Shown: positions 28,450-36,112 of the stretch, one piece after another
Layout of the letters: every line of letters begins with the position of its first letter
How positions within the stretch are numbered: position 1 is the first letter of the stretch
Assembly (NCBI GenBank): GCA_041396245.1
Contig: JAWKYW010000003.1
Location: 124,001-188,000, forward strand
Reading direction: 5' to 3'
Origin: Desulfobacillus sp041396245
GTDB lineage: Bacteria; Pseudomonadota; Gammaproteobacteria; Burkholderiales; Rhodocyclaceae
Length of the DNA: 64,000 bases
The notes under the pieces: generated by a model
Database searches by the model: none
Told to the model about the DNA's origin: nothing
Seen by the model: only the letters and a program-made list of their open reading frames with translations
Translations under genes and position numbers: made by a program

Positions 28450-29847
28450 ATGCTGACACAGGTTCCGAAAGGTGTGCTGCGTCACACCCTGGTGACAATA
28501 TTTCTTCTTGCCGTCACAGAAGTTCAAGCTGGTGATCGCTGTGCTGGGACGCAGCCCAACTGGGCAGAAACGGAGATTTGCACTGACCAACACCTGATGA
28601 GTCTCGACGAAGCGCTAAACAATGCTTACTCTCTTGTCCGTCAATCTGTTCCTGACAAATCAGGTTTGCGGAACACACAGTTGAAATGGCTTCGCCTGAT
28701 CCGTGACGGTTGCACGTCCAAGGAGTGTTTAGAGCGCGTATACCAAGAGCGGCTTACCGAACTAAGCGAACTTCTCATTTCTGCTGTACGCCCGTCTGAG
28801 AAGCCCTTATCCAATAACGAGGCTGAAGAGACATGCAAAGCGCTTGCAGTCCTAGCTGACAACGAACGCTTGGTTAGTCTTGCAATACCCGGCAAAAACC
28901 AATGGCAGCTTGACGAAAAATCTACAAAGGCGGGGTGGTCGATTTCCCAAGAAGAAAAGGCAAAACTGGAGGCTCATGAATCATATTGGTCTAACGAGCC
29001 ACGCACTGTGTATAGGCTTCGTCTCACAGCCAAAGGCAGTCCAACGCGCTTTGCCAGCTTCTCAACTGGAGGAACCTGCGCTTCCTATCAAGTATTCAAC
29101 ATTCCATACTTGTTGAGTTCAAAGGGCGACGATGTCGGTGTAGATGATGTGAGCGACCCAGAAGAAGAAATACGTTGGGCATATTGGGGTGGGGGAGACT
29201 ACCCAATTTTCTATCGCGGCCACTACTTCATGATTACCTCGGACTTGTCCAACAAAAACCGCGTAAATATGATTTCTTGGATCAAGCCTGATGGAAGACA
29301 GCGGCCTCTGTGTTTGCTCTCGGCGAAGAACACTAAAATGAAAGTAGTTTCCGCGAAAAACCCAGAGCTATGTTCCGGCGTTGCAAATGGAAATCTTCAT
29401 CCGCTGAAATGGAAACCGATTACAGAAGACCTTCCATTCAGCCATGCCCCACAGGGATATCGAGATGAATTCGTAAAGCGGTATGGTGACTATGCCGATG
29501 GGGTTAGTTTGCTATCCATCGACTTTGACGGCAGCGGAAAGAAAAAGAACATCGGAAGATTTGAGTACGCATCAGGTGCCGGTTGCGGATCAACAAGAGT
29601 CTGGTTATCCATCCTCTCGAAAGATTTTGGTGCGGTCGTGAATGACACGCTAAACAGCCAATTTGGAAAACTGGCAAACGGTTCCATGGATTTCTACAAG
29701 GCTGGCGGCCGCTATTACATAGCAGCGACTATTAGCAATGCAGACGCTGGCGTCGTTGAGTTCGTAGATGGAAGAATCGAGCAGATATGCGAGTTTAGGC
29801 ATCAAACGAAGACCGCTATTTCCCAATTCTTCAACGTCGAACCTTAG
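28450..29847 (+). CDS. Cassette 2 protein: secreted, LprI (DUF1311)-type N-terminal domain
   Basis: A 465-residue exported protein. Residues 1-27 are a signal peptide (cleavage near VQA-GD). Residues 30-110 match the LprI/DUF1311 pattern: a cysteine, EICTDQHLMSLDEALNNAY, RNTQLKWLRLIRDGC and a last cysteine in KECLERVY. LprI domains occur in periplasmic proteins, some of which inhibit lysozyme. The remaining 350 residues are unassigned. G+C content is clearly below the rest of the window, and the gene fills an integron cassette between two attC sites, so it was acquired horizontally. There is no obvious ribosome site. Confidence 0.85.
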   Translation: MLTQVPKGVLRHTLVTIFLLAVTEVQAGDRCAGTQPNWAETEICTDQHLMSLDEALNNAYSLVRQSVPDKSGLRNTQLKWLRLIRDGCTSKECLERVYQERLTELSELLISAVRPSEKPLSNNEAEETCKALAVLADNERLVSLAIPGKNQWQLDEKSTKAGWSISQEEKAKLEAHESYWSNEPRTVYRLRLTAKGSPTRFASFSTGGTCASYQVFNIPYLLSSKGDDVGVDDVSDPEEEIRWAYWGGGDYPIFYRGHYFMITSDLSNKNRVNMISWIKPDGRQRPLCLLSAKNTKMKVVSAKNPELCSGVANGNLHPLKWKPITEDLPFSHAPQGYRDEFVKRYGDYADGVSLLSIDFDGSGKKKNIGRFEYASGAGCGSTRVWLSILSKDFGAVVNDTLNSQFGKLANGSMDFYKAGGRYYIAATISNADAGVVEFVDGRIEQICEFRHQTKTAISQFFNVEP

Positions 29848-29877
29848 AAGATCGTTACAGGTGGGTCAGTACCGGAG

Positions 29878-29954
29878 TAGCCCCCCAACCCTTCGGTGCA
29901 GGGGACGCTGCGCGATAAAGCTGCGCAGCGCCCCTGACCTTGAACGTTGACCGC
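29878..29954. other. attC site 2 of the integron
   Basis: R'' reads TAGCCCCCCAAC (29878-29889), exactly complementary to the first 12 bases of cassette 2 (GTTGGGGGGCTA at 28431). The body has GGGGACGCTGCGCG and CTGCGCAGCGCCCC arms, and R' is GTTGACC at 29946. The exact self-complementarity with its own cassette start is diagnostic. Confidence 0.95.
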
Positions 29955-29977
29955 ATCACCACCATGCCGTACGACCT

Positions 29978-30400
29978 TCATTTGCGGGGCGAACCAAACG
30001 GATTGAATACGCTCACGGCGAAATGTTTGAAGTCCGCCACATTCCGAGTCACGACAGTGAGTTTATGCGCCGTCGCTGTCGCGGCGATCATTGCATCTTC
30101 GTAGAGGGTATCGGAGGCCCGATGCATAAGGCGAGCCCAAACCCTGAACGCGCTAGCGTCCATCGGAATCACGCTATATGAGCCAGAAACTAACTCTAGC
30201 CACTGCTCGATCTCAGCCGCTTTCGCTTCGTCTTGCTCGCGCGTCAATTCAATCCCCGCCTGAATCTCGCCAATCGTCACGGCCGAAATATGTAAGTCCG
30301 CGTCTGCTACTTCTTGAAGCCACTGCACTACGGCGCCATGCGGCTTCGGTTTGCGCAGTTCCGAAACGACGTTCGTGTCGAGCAAATACATTGGCGTCAT
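29978..30400 (-). CDS. VapC/FitB-type PIN-domain toxin in cassette 3
   Basis: A 140-residue PIN-domain toxin. MYLLDTNVVSELRKPKP, AVTIGEIQAGIELT and DTLYEDAMIAATA carry the acidic residues, and VVTRNVADF the fourth, as in FitB/VapC. The start overlaps the antitoxin stop (ATGA). It is encoded opposite to the cassette direction, common for toxin-antitoxin cassettes with their own promoter, which help stabilise cassette arrays. Confidence 0.93.
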   Translation of the reverse strand: MTPMYLLDTNVVSELRKPKPHGAVVQWLQEVADADLHISAVTIGEIQAGIELTREQDEAKAAEIEQWLELVSGSYSVIPMDASAFRVWARLMHRASDTLYEDAMIAATATAHKLTVVTRNVADFKHFAVSVFNPFGSPRK

Positions 30401-30654
30401 CCCAGCGCCGTGGGAGTACGGCGACGAGCACGTCCCCTGGACGGTACGAGAGTTTCAGTACGTGCCTGGTTCGACATCAACAGTTCCTTGAGAGAGGGCC
30501 GCGCCGCGGCTTGGAGCCGTCGCCACTCGTCAGCCGACACCAAGACCGCGGCCTCCGTGCCGCGCCTGGTTACCATCTGCGGGCCTTCCGCCAGGCACGT
30601 TTCCAGGAACTGGCTAAACCGCGCTTTTGCGTCCTGTACAGGCCAAGATTGCAT
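30397..30654 (-). CDS. Phd/YefM-type antitoxin in cassette 3
   Basis: An 85-residue antitoxin beginning MQSWPVQDAKARFSQFLETCL and continuing GPQMVTRRGTEAAVLVSADEW, the typical Phd/YefM DNA-binding half. The basic C-terminus would contact the PIN toxin. Confidence 0.9.
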   Translation of the reverse strand: MQSWPVQDAKARFSQFLETCLAEGPQMVTRRGTEAAVLVSADEWRRLQAAARPSLKELLMSNQARTETLVPSRGRARRRTPTALG

Positions 30655-30674
30655 AGCACACCTCCAACTAACAG

Positions 30675-30692
30675 ACTAGTATGCTAACTAGT
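30675..30692. promoter_or_regulatory. Operator of the cassette 3 toxin-antitoxin genes
   Basis: Two ACTAGT palindromes (30675-30680 and 30687-30692), six bases apart, sit 20 bases upstream of the antitoxin start. Confidence 0.6.
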
Positions 30693-30719
30693 GTAGCACG
30701 TGAAATAGATGCGGTCTAA

Positions 30720-32047
30720 CAGGCCGTTGAAATTCGCCCGATTTCACGGAATCCGGGCACGGCGATGAGACTTTCGAATGCGAATCGAGACTGAATTCGT
30801 GGCATTTCACTCGTCGCTCTGCTGGGCGGCGGCGCACCGCCGTCATTCTTGTGCCTCATGTCGCCACTCCCTGCGGCCCCGCGAACAGTATTCGGGCCAT
30901 TCTCGTGAGGTTGCTCGCCGTCATCGTCAGCTTGAACTGCTGATCGACCCGCTGCAATCCCCGGAAGACCGTCTGCCGGATGCGGCCCACCGTCTTGCCC
31001 CAACCGAAGTGCTCCTCGATGCGCTTTCGGACGATCTGGCTCAGCCGGTAGCCGACATGCCGCGTCGTGCGCCCGTCGATGGCGCTGCCGCCGCGCCGGC
31101 CGTCGTTTTGCGCAACGTGCGGGGTCACGTTTCTGCTGCGGCAGGCGGCCACGAAGTCGGCGGTGTCGTAGGCCTTGTCCGCACCCACCGTGGCATGGTT
31201 GCCCGGCACCGTATCGAGCATGGTCAGGGCGGCGGCCCGCTCGCCGGTGCCGTCGGCATGGGTGACCACGGCGCCGACCACCAGACCGTGGCGGTTCTCC
31301 ATAAGCGCATGCCCCTGGTAGCACAGGATCGAGGCGGTGTTGTTGCTCTTGCGGTACAGGCGGGCATCCGGGTCGGTCGTGCTCGCGTGGGTGTCGTTGC
31401 TGCGCGGCCGGCCTTTCCAGTCGGCCTGGGCGTTGCGGCCACCGCCCGAGGGCGTCTGGTCGTCCGAACCGTCCTTGGGCCGGAAGCTCTTCTGGCTGGC
31501 CCAGGCCTGGATCAGCGTGCCATCGACCGAGAAGTGTTCCTTGGAGAGCAGGCCCTTCTCGTCGGCCAGCGCCATCACCTCGGCAAAGAACGCCTCGACC
31601 ACCTCGTTGGCAAGCAGCCGGTCGCGGTTCTTGGAGAACACCGAGTGATCCCAGGTCTGCCCATCGAGCGGAAGCCCGACGAACCAGCGGAACAGCAGGT
31701 TGTAGCGCATCTGTTCCATCAGTTGCCGCTCGGAGCGCACCGAGTAGAACACCTGCAGGAGCAGCGCCCGCATCAGTTTCTCGGGGGCGATGGATTCGCG
31801 CCCGGTGTCGGCATAGATCGAATTGAACAATCCGTTCAGGCGCCCGAGCGCATCATTGACCAGCACCTGGATGGCGCGCAGCGGGTGGTCGGACGGCACG
31901 AAGTCGTCGAGCTTGGCCACCGTGAAGAGGTTCTCCTGCATTGCATCCGTCCCGCGCATTTCATTCACCCCGCCGATACCATGAACATGATATCCATAAC
32001 GCATAACCCGCCAGGTTCGTTTACACGCGGGGAATATCAACAGCCTG
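30720..32047 (-). mobile_element. IS5-family insertion sequence, apparently complete
   Basis: A 1,328-bp element. Terminal inverted repeats agree over about 19 bases (CAGGCYGTTGAWATTCSCC), with imperfect pairing beyond. Both ends are flanked by the direct repeat CTAA (30716-30719 and 32048-32051), a 4-bp target duplication of the YTAR type used by IS5 relatives. It contains one transposase gene. Confidence 0.9.
30856..31959 (-). CDS. IS5-family DDE transposase
   Basis: A 367-residue transposase starting MRGTDAMQENLFTVAKLDDF; in-frame codons upstream reach almost to the element end but lack conserved sequence. The first catalytic aspartate is in FSVDGTLIQAWAS, the second in VGADKAYDTADF, and the glutamate in RIEEHFGWGKTVGRIRQT, the IS5-type spacing. 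No frameshift is seen, so the enzyme may be active. Confidence 0.93.
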   Translation of the reverse strand: MRGTDAMQENLFTVAKLDDFVPSDHPLRAIQVLVNDALGRLNGLFNSIYADTGRESIAPEKLMRALLLQVFYSVRSERQLMEQMRYNLLFRWFVGLPLDGQTWDHSVFSKNRDRLLANEVVEAFFAEVMALADEKGLLSKEHFSVDGTLIQAWASQKSFRPKDGSDDQTPSGGGRNAQADWKGRPRSNDTHASTTDPDARLYRKSNNTASILCYQGHALMENRHGLVVGAVVTHADGTGERAAALTMLDTVPGNHATVGADKAYDTADFVAACRSRNVTPHVAQNDGRRGGSAIDGRTTRHVGYRLSQIVRKRIEEHFGWGKTVGRIRQTVFRGLQRVDQQFKLTMTASNLTRMARILFAGPQGVAT

Positions 32048-32063
32048 CTAACCGGTTTCCGTC

Positions 32064-32405
32064 ATGAACAGCCGACCCCACCCGACCCATGCCCGATATA
32101 CGCGATTGCTTGCGGCTGCCCTTTTTGCGATTGCAGTGGTTTCGTGGGGGGTTGGCTACTACGCGCAAGAGTCTCTGAAGGATCAGCGCCTGGTGGATGT
32201 TTTCATCTGCACTTTCACGATCTCCGGGGGGCTCTTGATTCTGGTTCTGTTTGCAAGGGACATGATTTCGCGATGCCCGCAATGCGGGCGCTGGCTCAGG
32301 AGCAGAGGCGGCGTCAGTGAGGACGGCACGAGAACCTTTCCATGCATTGCTTGCGATACGGACTGGGATACGGAATTGCAGGCAAGCGGTTCCGGCGAAG
32401 TTTGA
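32064..32405 (+). CDS. Small membrane protein with a C-terminal zinc ribbon
   Basis: A 113-residue protein, family not recognised. Two hydrophobic segments (about residues 14-33 and 44-64) are followed by two CXXC pairs (RCPQCGRW and FPCIACDTDW) that should bind one zinc on the cytoplasmic side. It starts 17 bases after the insertion sequence, so its original promoter was probably displaced or supplied by the element. Confidence 0.7.
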   Translation: MNSRPHPTHARYTRLLAAALFAIAVVSWGVGYYAQESLKDQRLVDVFICTFTISGGLLILVLFARDMISRCPQCGRWLRSRGGVSEDGTRTFPCIACDTDWDTELQASGSGEV

Positions 32406-32565
32406 GTACGGCCCATCTCTCATGATCGACGTCAGCCTTCCTCCGGTGCCTCATCCCGCCGCCGCGCCGCGGAAGCTGACTTTTGCCGACCGCGGCCCTT
32501 TGAGCTTGCCCGCGTTGCCTTGGCGAACCGGCAGGCGTTCCGTCCATGACCGCCCGGCCGCAGGC

Positions 32566-33588
32566 ATGGCGTTCAGGATTCTCTTCCTGATCGCGCTGGC
32601 GGCCGCATGCCTGCCGGCGCCCGCCTCGCGGGCGGCGGAATCCGAGCGGCCCACGCTGCGCGAGCGCATCGTCGGGCGGCAGGCCGGCGGCGAGGACCCG
32701 GCCGCGCCGCTCGGGGCCGGCACGCATGCGCTGCGGCTGCGTCACGGCGGCCTGTCGCGCAAGGTGCTGGTGCATGTGCCGGCGGGCTACGATCCGGTGC
32801 GGCCGGCGCCGCTGGTGCTGGCCTTCCACGGCGGCGGCGGGCATGCGGAGTACATGGCCGACGACGCGCGCTACGGGCTGGTCGCCAGGGCCGAGCGCGA
32901 GGGCTTCGTCGTCGCCTTCCCCAACGGCTTCAGCCGCTTCCCGCGCGGCCGGCTGGCGACCTGGAACGCCGGCGGCTGCTGCGGCGAGGCGCGCGACCGG
33001 GCGGTGGACGACGTCGGCTTCGTCCGCGCCGTGGTGGCACGGGTGAAGGCGCTGGCCGCCATAGACGATGCGCGCGTTTTCGCCACCGGCATGTCGAACG
33101 GCGGCATGCTGGCGCATCGGCTGGCGTGCGAGGCGCCGGATGTCTTTCGCGCCGTGGCGTCGGTGGCGGGCACCGATGCGACGACTTCCTGCGCGCCAGC
33201 GCGACCGATTTCCGTGCTGCACATCCACGCCCGCAACGACACGCACGTGCTGTTCGAGGGCGGCGCCGGCCGGGATGCCTTTCGCGATGCGTCGAAGGTG
33301 ATGGATTTCGTTTCGGTGCCGGAAACCGTGGCGCGCTGGGTGAAGCGCAACCGCTGCGATGCGGCGCCGCGGCGCATCCTGGAAAGGCCGGGCGCCTTCT
33401 GCGAGGCCTATTCCGGCTGCGCCGGCGGCGTTTCGGTGCAGCTGTGCGTCACCGAGCAGGGCGGCCATTCCTGGCCGGGCGCGAAGACCGTCCGCCGCGG
33501 CAAGGAGGCGGCCTCCCGGGCGCTCGACGCCAACGAGGTCATCTGGGATTTTTTCGTCCGCGCCGGCGGCGCGGCGGCCGGACGATGA
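32566..33588 (+). CDS. Secreted alpha/beta-hydrolase, polyhydroxybutyrate depolymerase/feruloyl esterase-like
   Basis: A 340-residue exported esterase. ATG 32566 starts a signal peptide (MAFRILFLIALAAACL, cleavage near SRAA-E); sequence further upstream in the frame is not conserved. The oxyanion region is LAFHGGGGH, the nucleophile elbow is GMSNGGM (G-x-S-x-G), a catalytic Asp is probably in HARNDTHV and the histidine in QGGHSWPG. These fit the LpqC/esterase PHB depolymerase family. The substrate, a polyester or a phenolic ester, is not determined. Confidence 0.88.
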   Translation: MAFRILFLIALAAACLPAPASRAAESERPTLRERIVGRQAGGEDPAAPLGAGTHALRLRHGGLSRKVLVHVPAGYDPVRPAPLVLAFHGGGGHAEYMADDARYGLVARAEREGFVVAFPNGFSRFPRGRLATWNAGGCCGEARDRAVDDVGFVRAVVARVKALAAIDDARVFATGMSNGGMLAHRLACEAPDVFRAVASVAGTDATTSCAPARPISVLHIHARNDTHVLFEGGAGRDAFRDASKVMDFVSVPETVARWVKRNRCDAAPRRILERPGAFCEAYSGCAGGVSVQLCVTEQGGHSWPGAKTVRRGKEAASRALDANEVIWDFFVRAGGAAAGR

Positions 33589-33681
33589 GGCCGGCGAAGC
33601 TTCGTCGCCGCGCGCCGGCGGCAAAAGTCAGCCGCCGGAGTGCGGCGACGCCGGCAACCCCGGCCTGAGAGGGAGGACGCG

Positions 33682-34533
33682 ATGCCCCACGCCAACGAGA
33701 TCTTCTGGCCCGAGCTGCATCCGGCGCTGATGCCGCCGCATTTCAACGACTACGCGCAGCTCCTGCTGGCGGAGGGGGATTCGTGGTTTGCCTGGGGCTA
33801 CCTCGGCTTCGACGTCCAGCCCAACCTGCTCAACCGGCTCGAGTTCGAGCGGAGGACGGCGACGCTGAACCATGCCTATTCCGGGCATACCGTCGGCGAC
33901 ATGGCCGGCATGGCGATCAGTGCCGGCTTCATGCAGGAGCTGCGCGCGCGCAGGTTCGACGCCATCCTGCTCTCCGGCGGGGGCAACGACCTGTTCGATG
34001 CCCTCGCCCAGGGCCACATCCTGAAGGCGCCCGGCGCCGGCAGCGACCCGAACGACCCGGCCAGCTACATCGACGTCGCCGCACTCGATGCCCTGAAGCG
34101 CTATGTCACCCTGAACTACCGGCAGATTTTGTCCTGGCGGCTGCAGCCGGGCTCGCGCAACCGCAAGACGCCGGTGCTGCTGCACACCTACGACGCGCCG
34201 ATGCCGCGGCCGGCGCCGGCGCTGGCCTACGGCCTGCCGGCGGCGGGCCCCTGGCTGCATCCCGCCCTGGAAGCGGTGCATGCCCCGCCTGCGCTGCGCT
34301 TCGACATCGTCCGCGAGATTGCCTCGGACATGCTCGACAGCCTGCGCGCCTTCCACGATCCGGCCGGCGGCATCCATGTCGTGGACACCTTCGGCAGCAC
34401 GCTGACGCCGGCCGCGCCCGGCACCGTCGCCGGCGACGCCGACTGGGAAAACGAGATCCACCCGAATGCCGCCGGCTACGCCAGGCTGGCGGCGAAGGTC
34501 AATGCGCGGCTGGCGGCGCTCGGCGTGCGCTGA
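33682..34533 (+). CDS. SGNH/GDSL-type hydrolase
   Basis: A 283-residue cytoplasmic hydrolase (no signal peptide). Start ATG 33682 follows GGGAGG. Block I is AEGDSWF (nucleophile serine), block III is LSGGGNDLFD, and block V is ENEIHPNAAGY with the catalytic histidine. It is probably a lipase/esterase. The stop codon TGA lies inside the motif GCGCTGACTTTCC, a member of the dispersed repeat family. Confidence 0.87.
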   Translation: MPHANEIFWPELHPALMPPHFNDYAQLLLAEGDSWFAWGYLGFDVQPNLLNRLEFERRTATLNHAYSGHTVGDMAGMAISAGFMQELRARRFDAILLSGGGNDLFDALAQGHILKAPGAGSDPNDPASYIDVAALDALKRYVTLNYRQILSWRLQPGSRNRKTPVLLHTYDAPMPRPAPALAYGLPAAGPWLHPALEAVHAPPALRFDIVREIASDMLDSLRAFHDPAGGIHVVDTFGSTLTPAAPGTVAGDADWENEIHPNAAGYARLAAKVNARLAALGVR

Positions 34534-34543
34534 CTTTCCGCCC

Positions 34544-36112
34544 CTACCCCTGCTTCAGCCAGATCACCGGCTTGGCCTTGACGGCCGGCTCGGGCCTGGC
34601 TTCTTCATACACCAGCGCGGCCTCGCGCGCCTTGCGGATGGCGAGCTTGAGGGCGTCGGCGCCCTTCGCCACCGCCTGCTCGTTCTCGACCAGATCGTCG
34701 AGGATTTTCACGAAGGCGGCGCGGCTCTTGCGCCAGGTCTCGCCGTAGCCGCGCACCAGGCGGGCGCACCGGACGATCTCCAGGGCCAGTTCGGCATCCA
34801 GCGCGGCGAAGCCGAGGCGCTTTATCGAACCGAGCCAGCGCTCGATCAGGGTCTGCTCCTCGGCGAAGCGCGAACTCCTGCGCCGCAGCGGCTTGAGCAC
34901 CGCCATGAGGCGCAGGGCGAGGAAGCCGGCGACGCTGCTGGTGCGCAGCTTGACGGCGCGGCCGGCGCCGGCATTCCTGCGCAGGCGCGCGGCCCAGGCC
35001 GGCGGCAGGATGTCGGCGATCTCGCTGGCGCTGGGCTTGAGGTAGTCGGTGACGAGGACGATCTGGTCGTCCTTCGCAGCGGCCTCCCTGCGCACGCGGG
35101 CGAAGCGGCTGGCGCGGGTCTTCAGGTCGGCGACGCGGATGACGTCCTCGTAGCTCATCCAGAGGGCGAGCAGGCGCGCCGCTTCGCGCGTGAGCGGCCA
35201 GCCGTCGGGCTCGCCGCCGGCCTCGCGGTCGACCGCCATCACGCCGCGCACGCGGTCGAGGTAGAGGGCGGCGTAGGCAGCGTCCTGGTAGTCGGTGAGG
35301 CGCACGACGGCTTCGTCGAGCAGGGCATGCAGCGGGATGGGGAATTCGCGGCGGACGCGGTCGGATTGCTCCCCCCTTTGCAAAAGGGGGGCCGGGGGAT
35401 GGGGGGCCGTCTCCCCCCTTTGCAAAAGGGGGGCCGGGGGGGATTTAGCGGCCGTCAAATCTCCCGGCTCGCTTCGCTCGCCACCTCCTTTTACCAAGGG
35501 GGTTGAAGCGGCGGCATAGCCCGCCGCGAAGCCGCGCAGGCTGGCCGCCGCGCCCTTGCCGGCGCCGCGGATGGCGTGCTCGCAGGCTTCGCGCGAGAGC
35601 GGCAGCGCGCCGCTGCCGGCCATGGCGCCGAAGAGCACGGCATTGATCACCGTGCCGGCCTCCTGCGCCAGGCGCGACATGTCGAACAGCAGGGCCTTCT
35701 GCGCCACCTTCGGCGCGGCTTCGAGGATTTTCAGCGCATCGTAGCGGCCGTCGGTCGGCAGCATCTTTTCCGAGGTGGCGTAGACGCGGTGGGTCGACGC
35801 CACCAGCGTGGTGCGCTCCGGCGTGATGAAGGCGTTCTGCATGGCGCGGCCGGCCTCGACCAGCTCGGAGGCGGCCATCAGGTCGATGCCGCCGGGGCTG
35901 GGCACCAGCGCCATCACCGGCGGGCGGGCGCCCTTCTCCGGGAAGATCTCGACGTAGTAGGTGGTGGCGCCGGTGCGCTGCGAGACGCCGGGAATCGAGG
36001 TCTTCTGCGCCGGGAAGCCTTCGTGCAGGGCGGCCTCGATGAGCCAGTCGGCCAGAACGCCGCCGCCTTCGCCGCCAAGGGCGGCAACCAGGATGGTGAT
36101 CGGGCGGGTCAT
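34544..36112 (-). CDS. iorB: Indolepyruvate:ferredoxin oxidoreductase, beta subunit (IorB)
   Basis: A 522-residue subunit. The N-terminal 190 residues are the gamma-type domain (ALGGEGGGVLADWL, VSQRTGATTYYVEIFP) that with IorA oxidises aryl-pyruvates to aryl-acetyl-CoA and CO2, reducing ferredoxin. The C-terminal half is an extra helical domain seen in the longer bacterial IorB proteins. About residues 199-248 are a repeat-derived insert (two copies of PPAPLLQRGE) between the two parts. Start overlaps iorA by four bases. Substrates would be phenylpyruvate, indolepyruvate or p-hydroxyphenylpyruvate. Confidence 0.93.
   Translation of the reverse strand: MTRPITILVAALGGEGGGVLADWLIEAALHEGFPAQKTSIPGVSQRTGATTYYVEIFPEKGARPPVMALVPSPGGIDLMAASELVEAGRAMQNAFITPERTTLVASTHRVYATSEKMLPTDGRYDALKILEAAPKVAQKALLFDMSRLAQEAGTVINAVLFGAMAGSGALPLSREACEHAIRGAGKGAAASLRGFAAGYAAASTPLVKGGGERSEPGDLTAAKSPPAPLLQRGETAPHPPAPLLQRGEQSDRVRREFPIPLHALLDEAVVRLTDYQDAAYAALYLDRVRGVMAVDREAGGEPDGWPLTREAARLLALWMSYEDVIRVADLKTRASRFARVRREAAAKDDQIVLVTDYLKPSASEIADILPPAWAARLRRNAGAGRAVKLRTSSVAGFLALRLMAVLKPLRRRSSRFAEEQTLIERWLGSIKRLGFAALDAELALEIVRCARLVRGYGETWRKSRAAFVKILDDLVENEQAVAKGADALKLAIRKAREAALVYEEARPEPAVKAKPVIWLKQG
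35366..35512. repeat. G/C-run palindromic repeats inserted in iorB
   Basis: Two direct copies of CCCCCCTTTGCAAAAGGGGG followed by GCCGGGGG, then a diverged third arm (CTCCTTTTACCAAGGGGG), all in frame with iorB. Each copy is a palindrome. The same type of element is present in moeA at 19.17 kb. Confidence 0.85.

Noticed and set aside
30720..34533. A composite transposon formed with the insertion sequence
   Set aside because: Only one copy of the element is present and its target duplication is intact on both sides.
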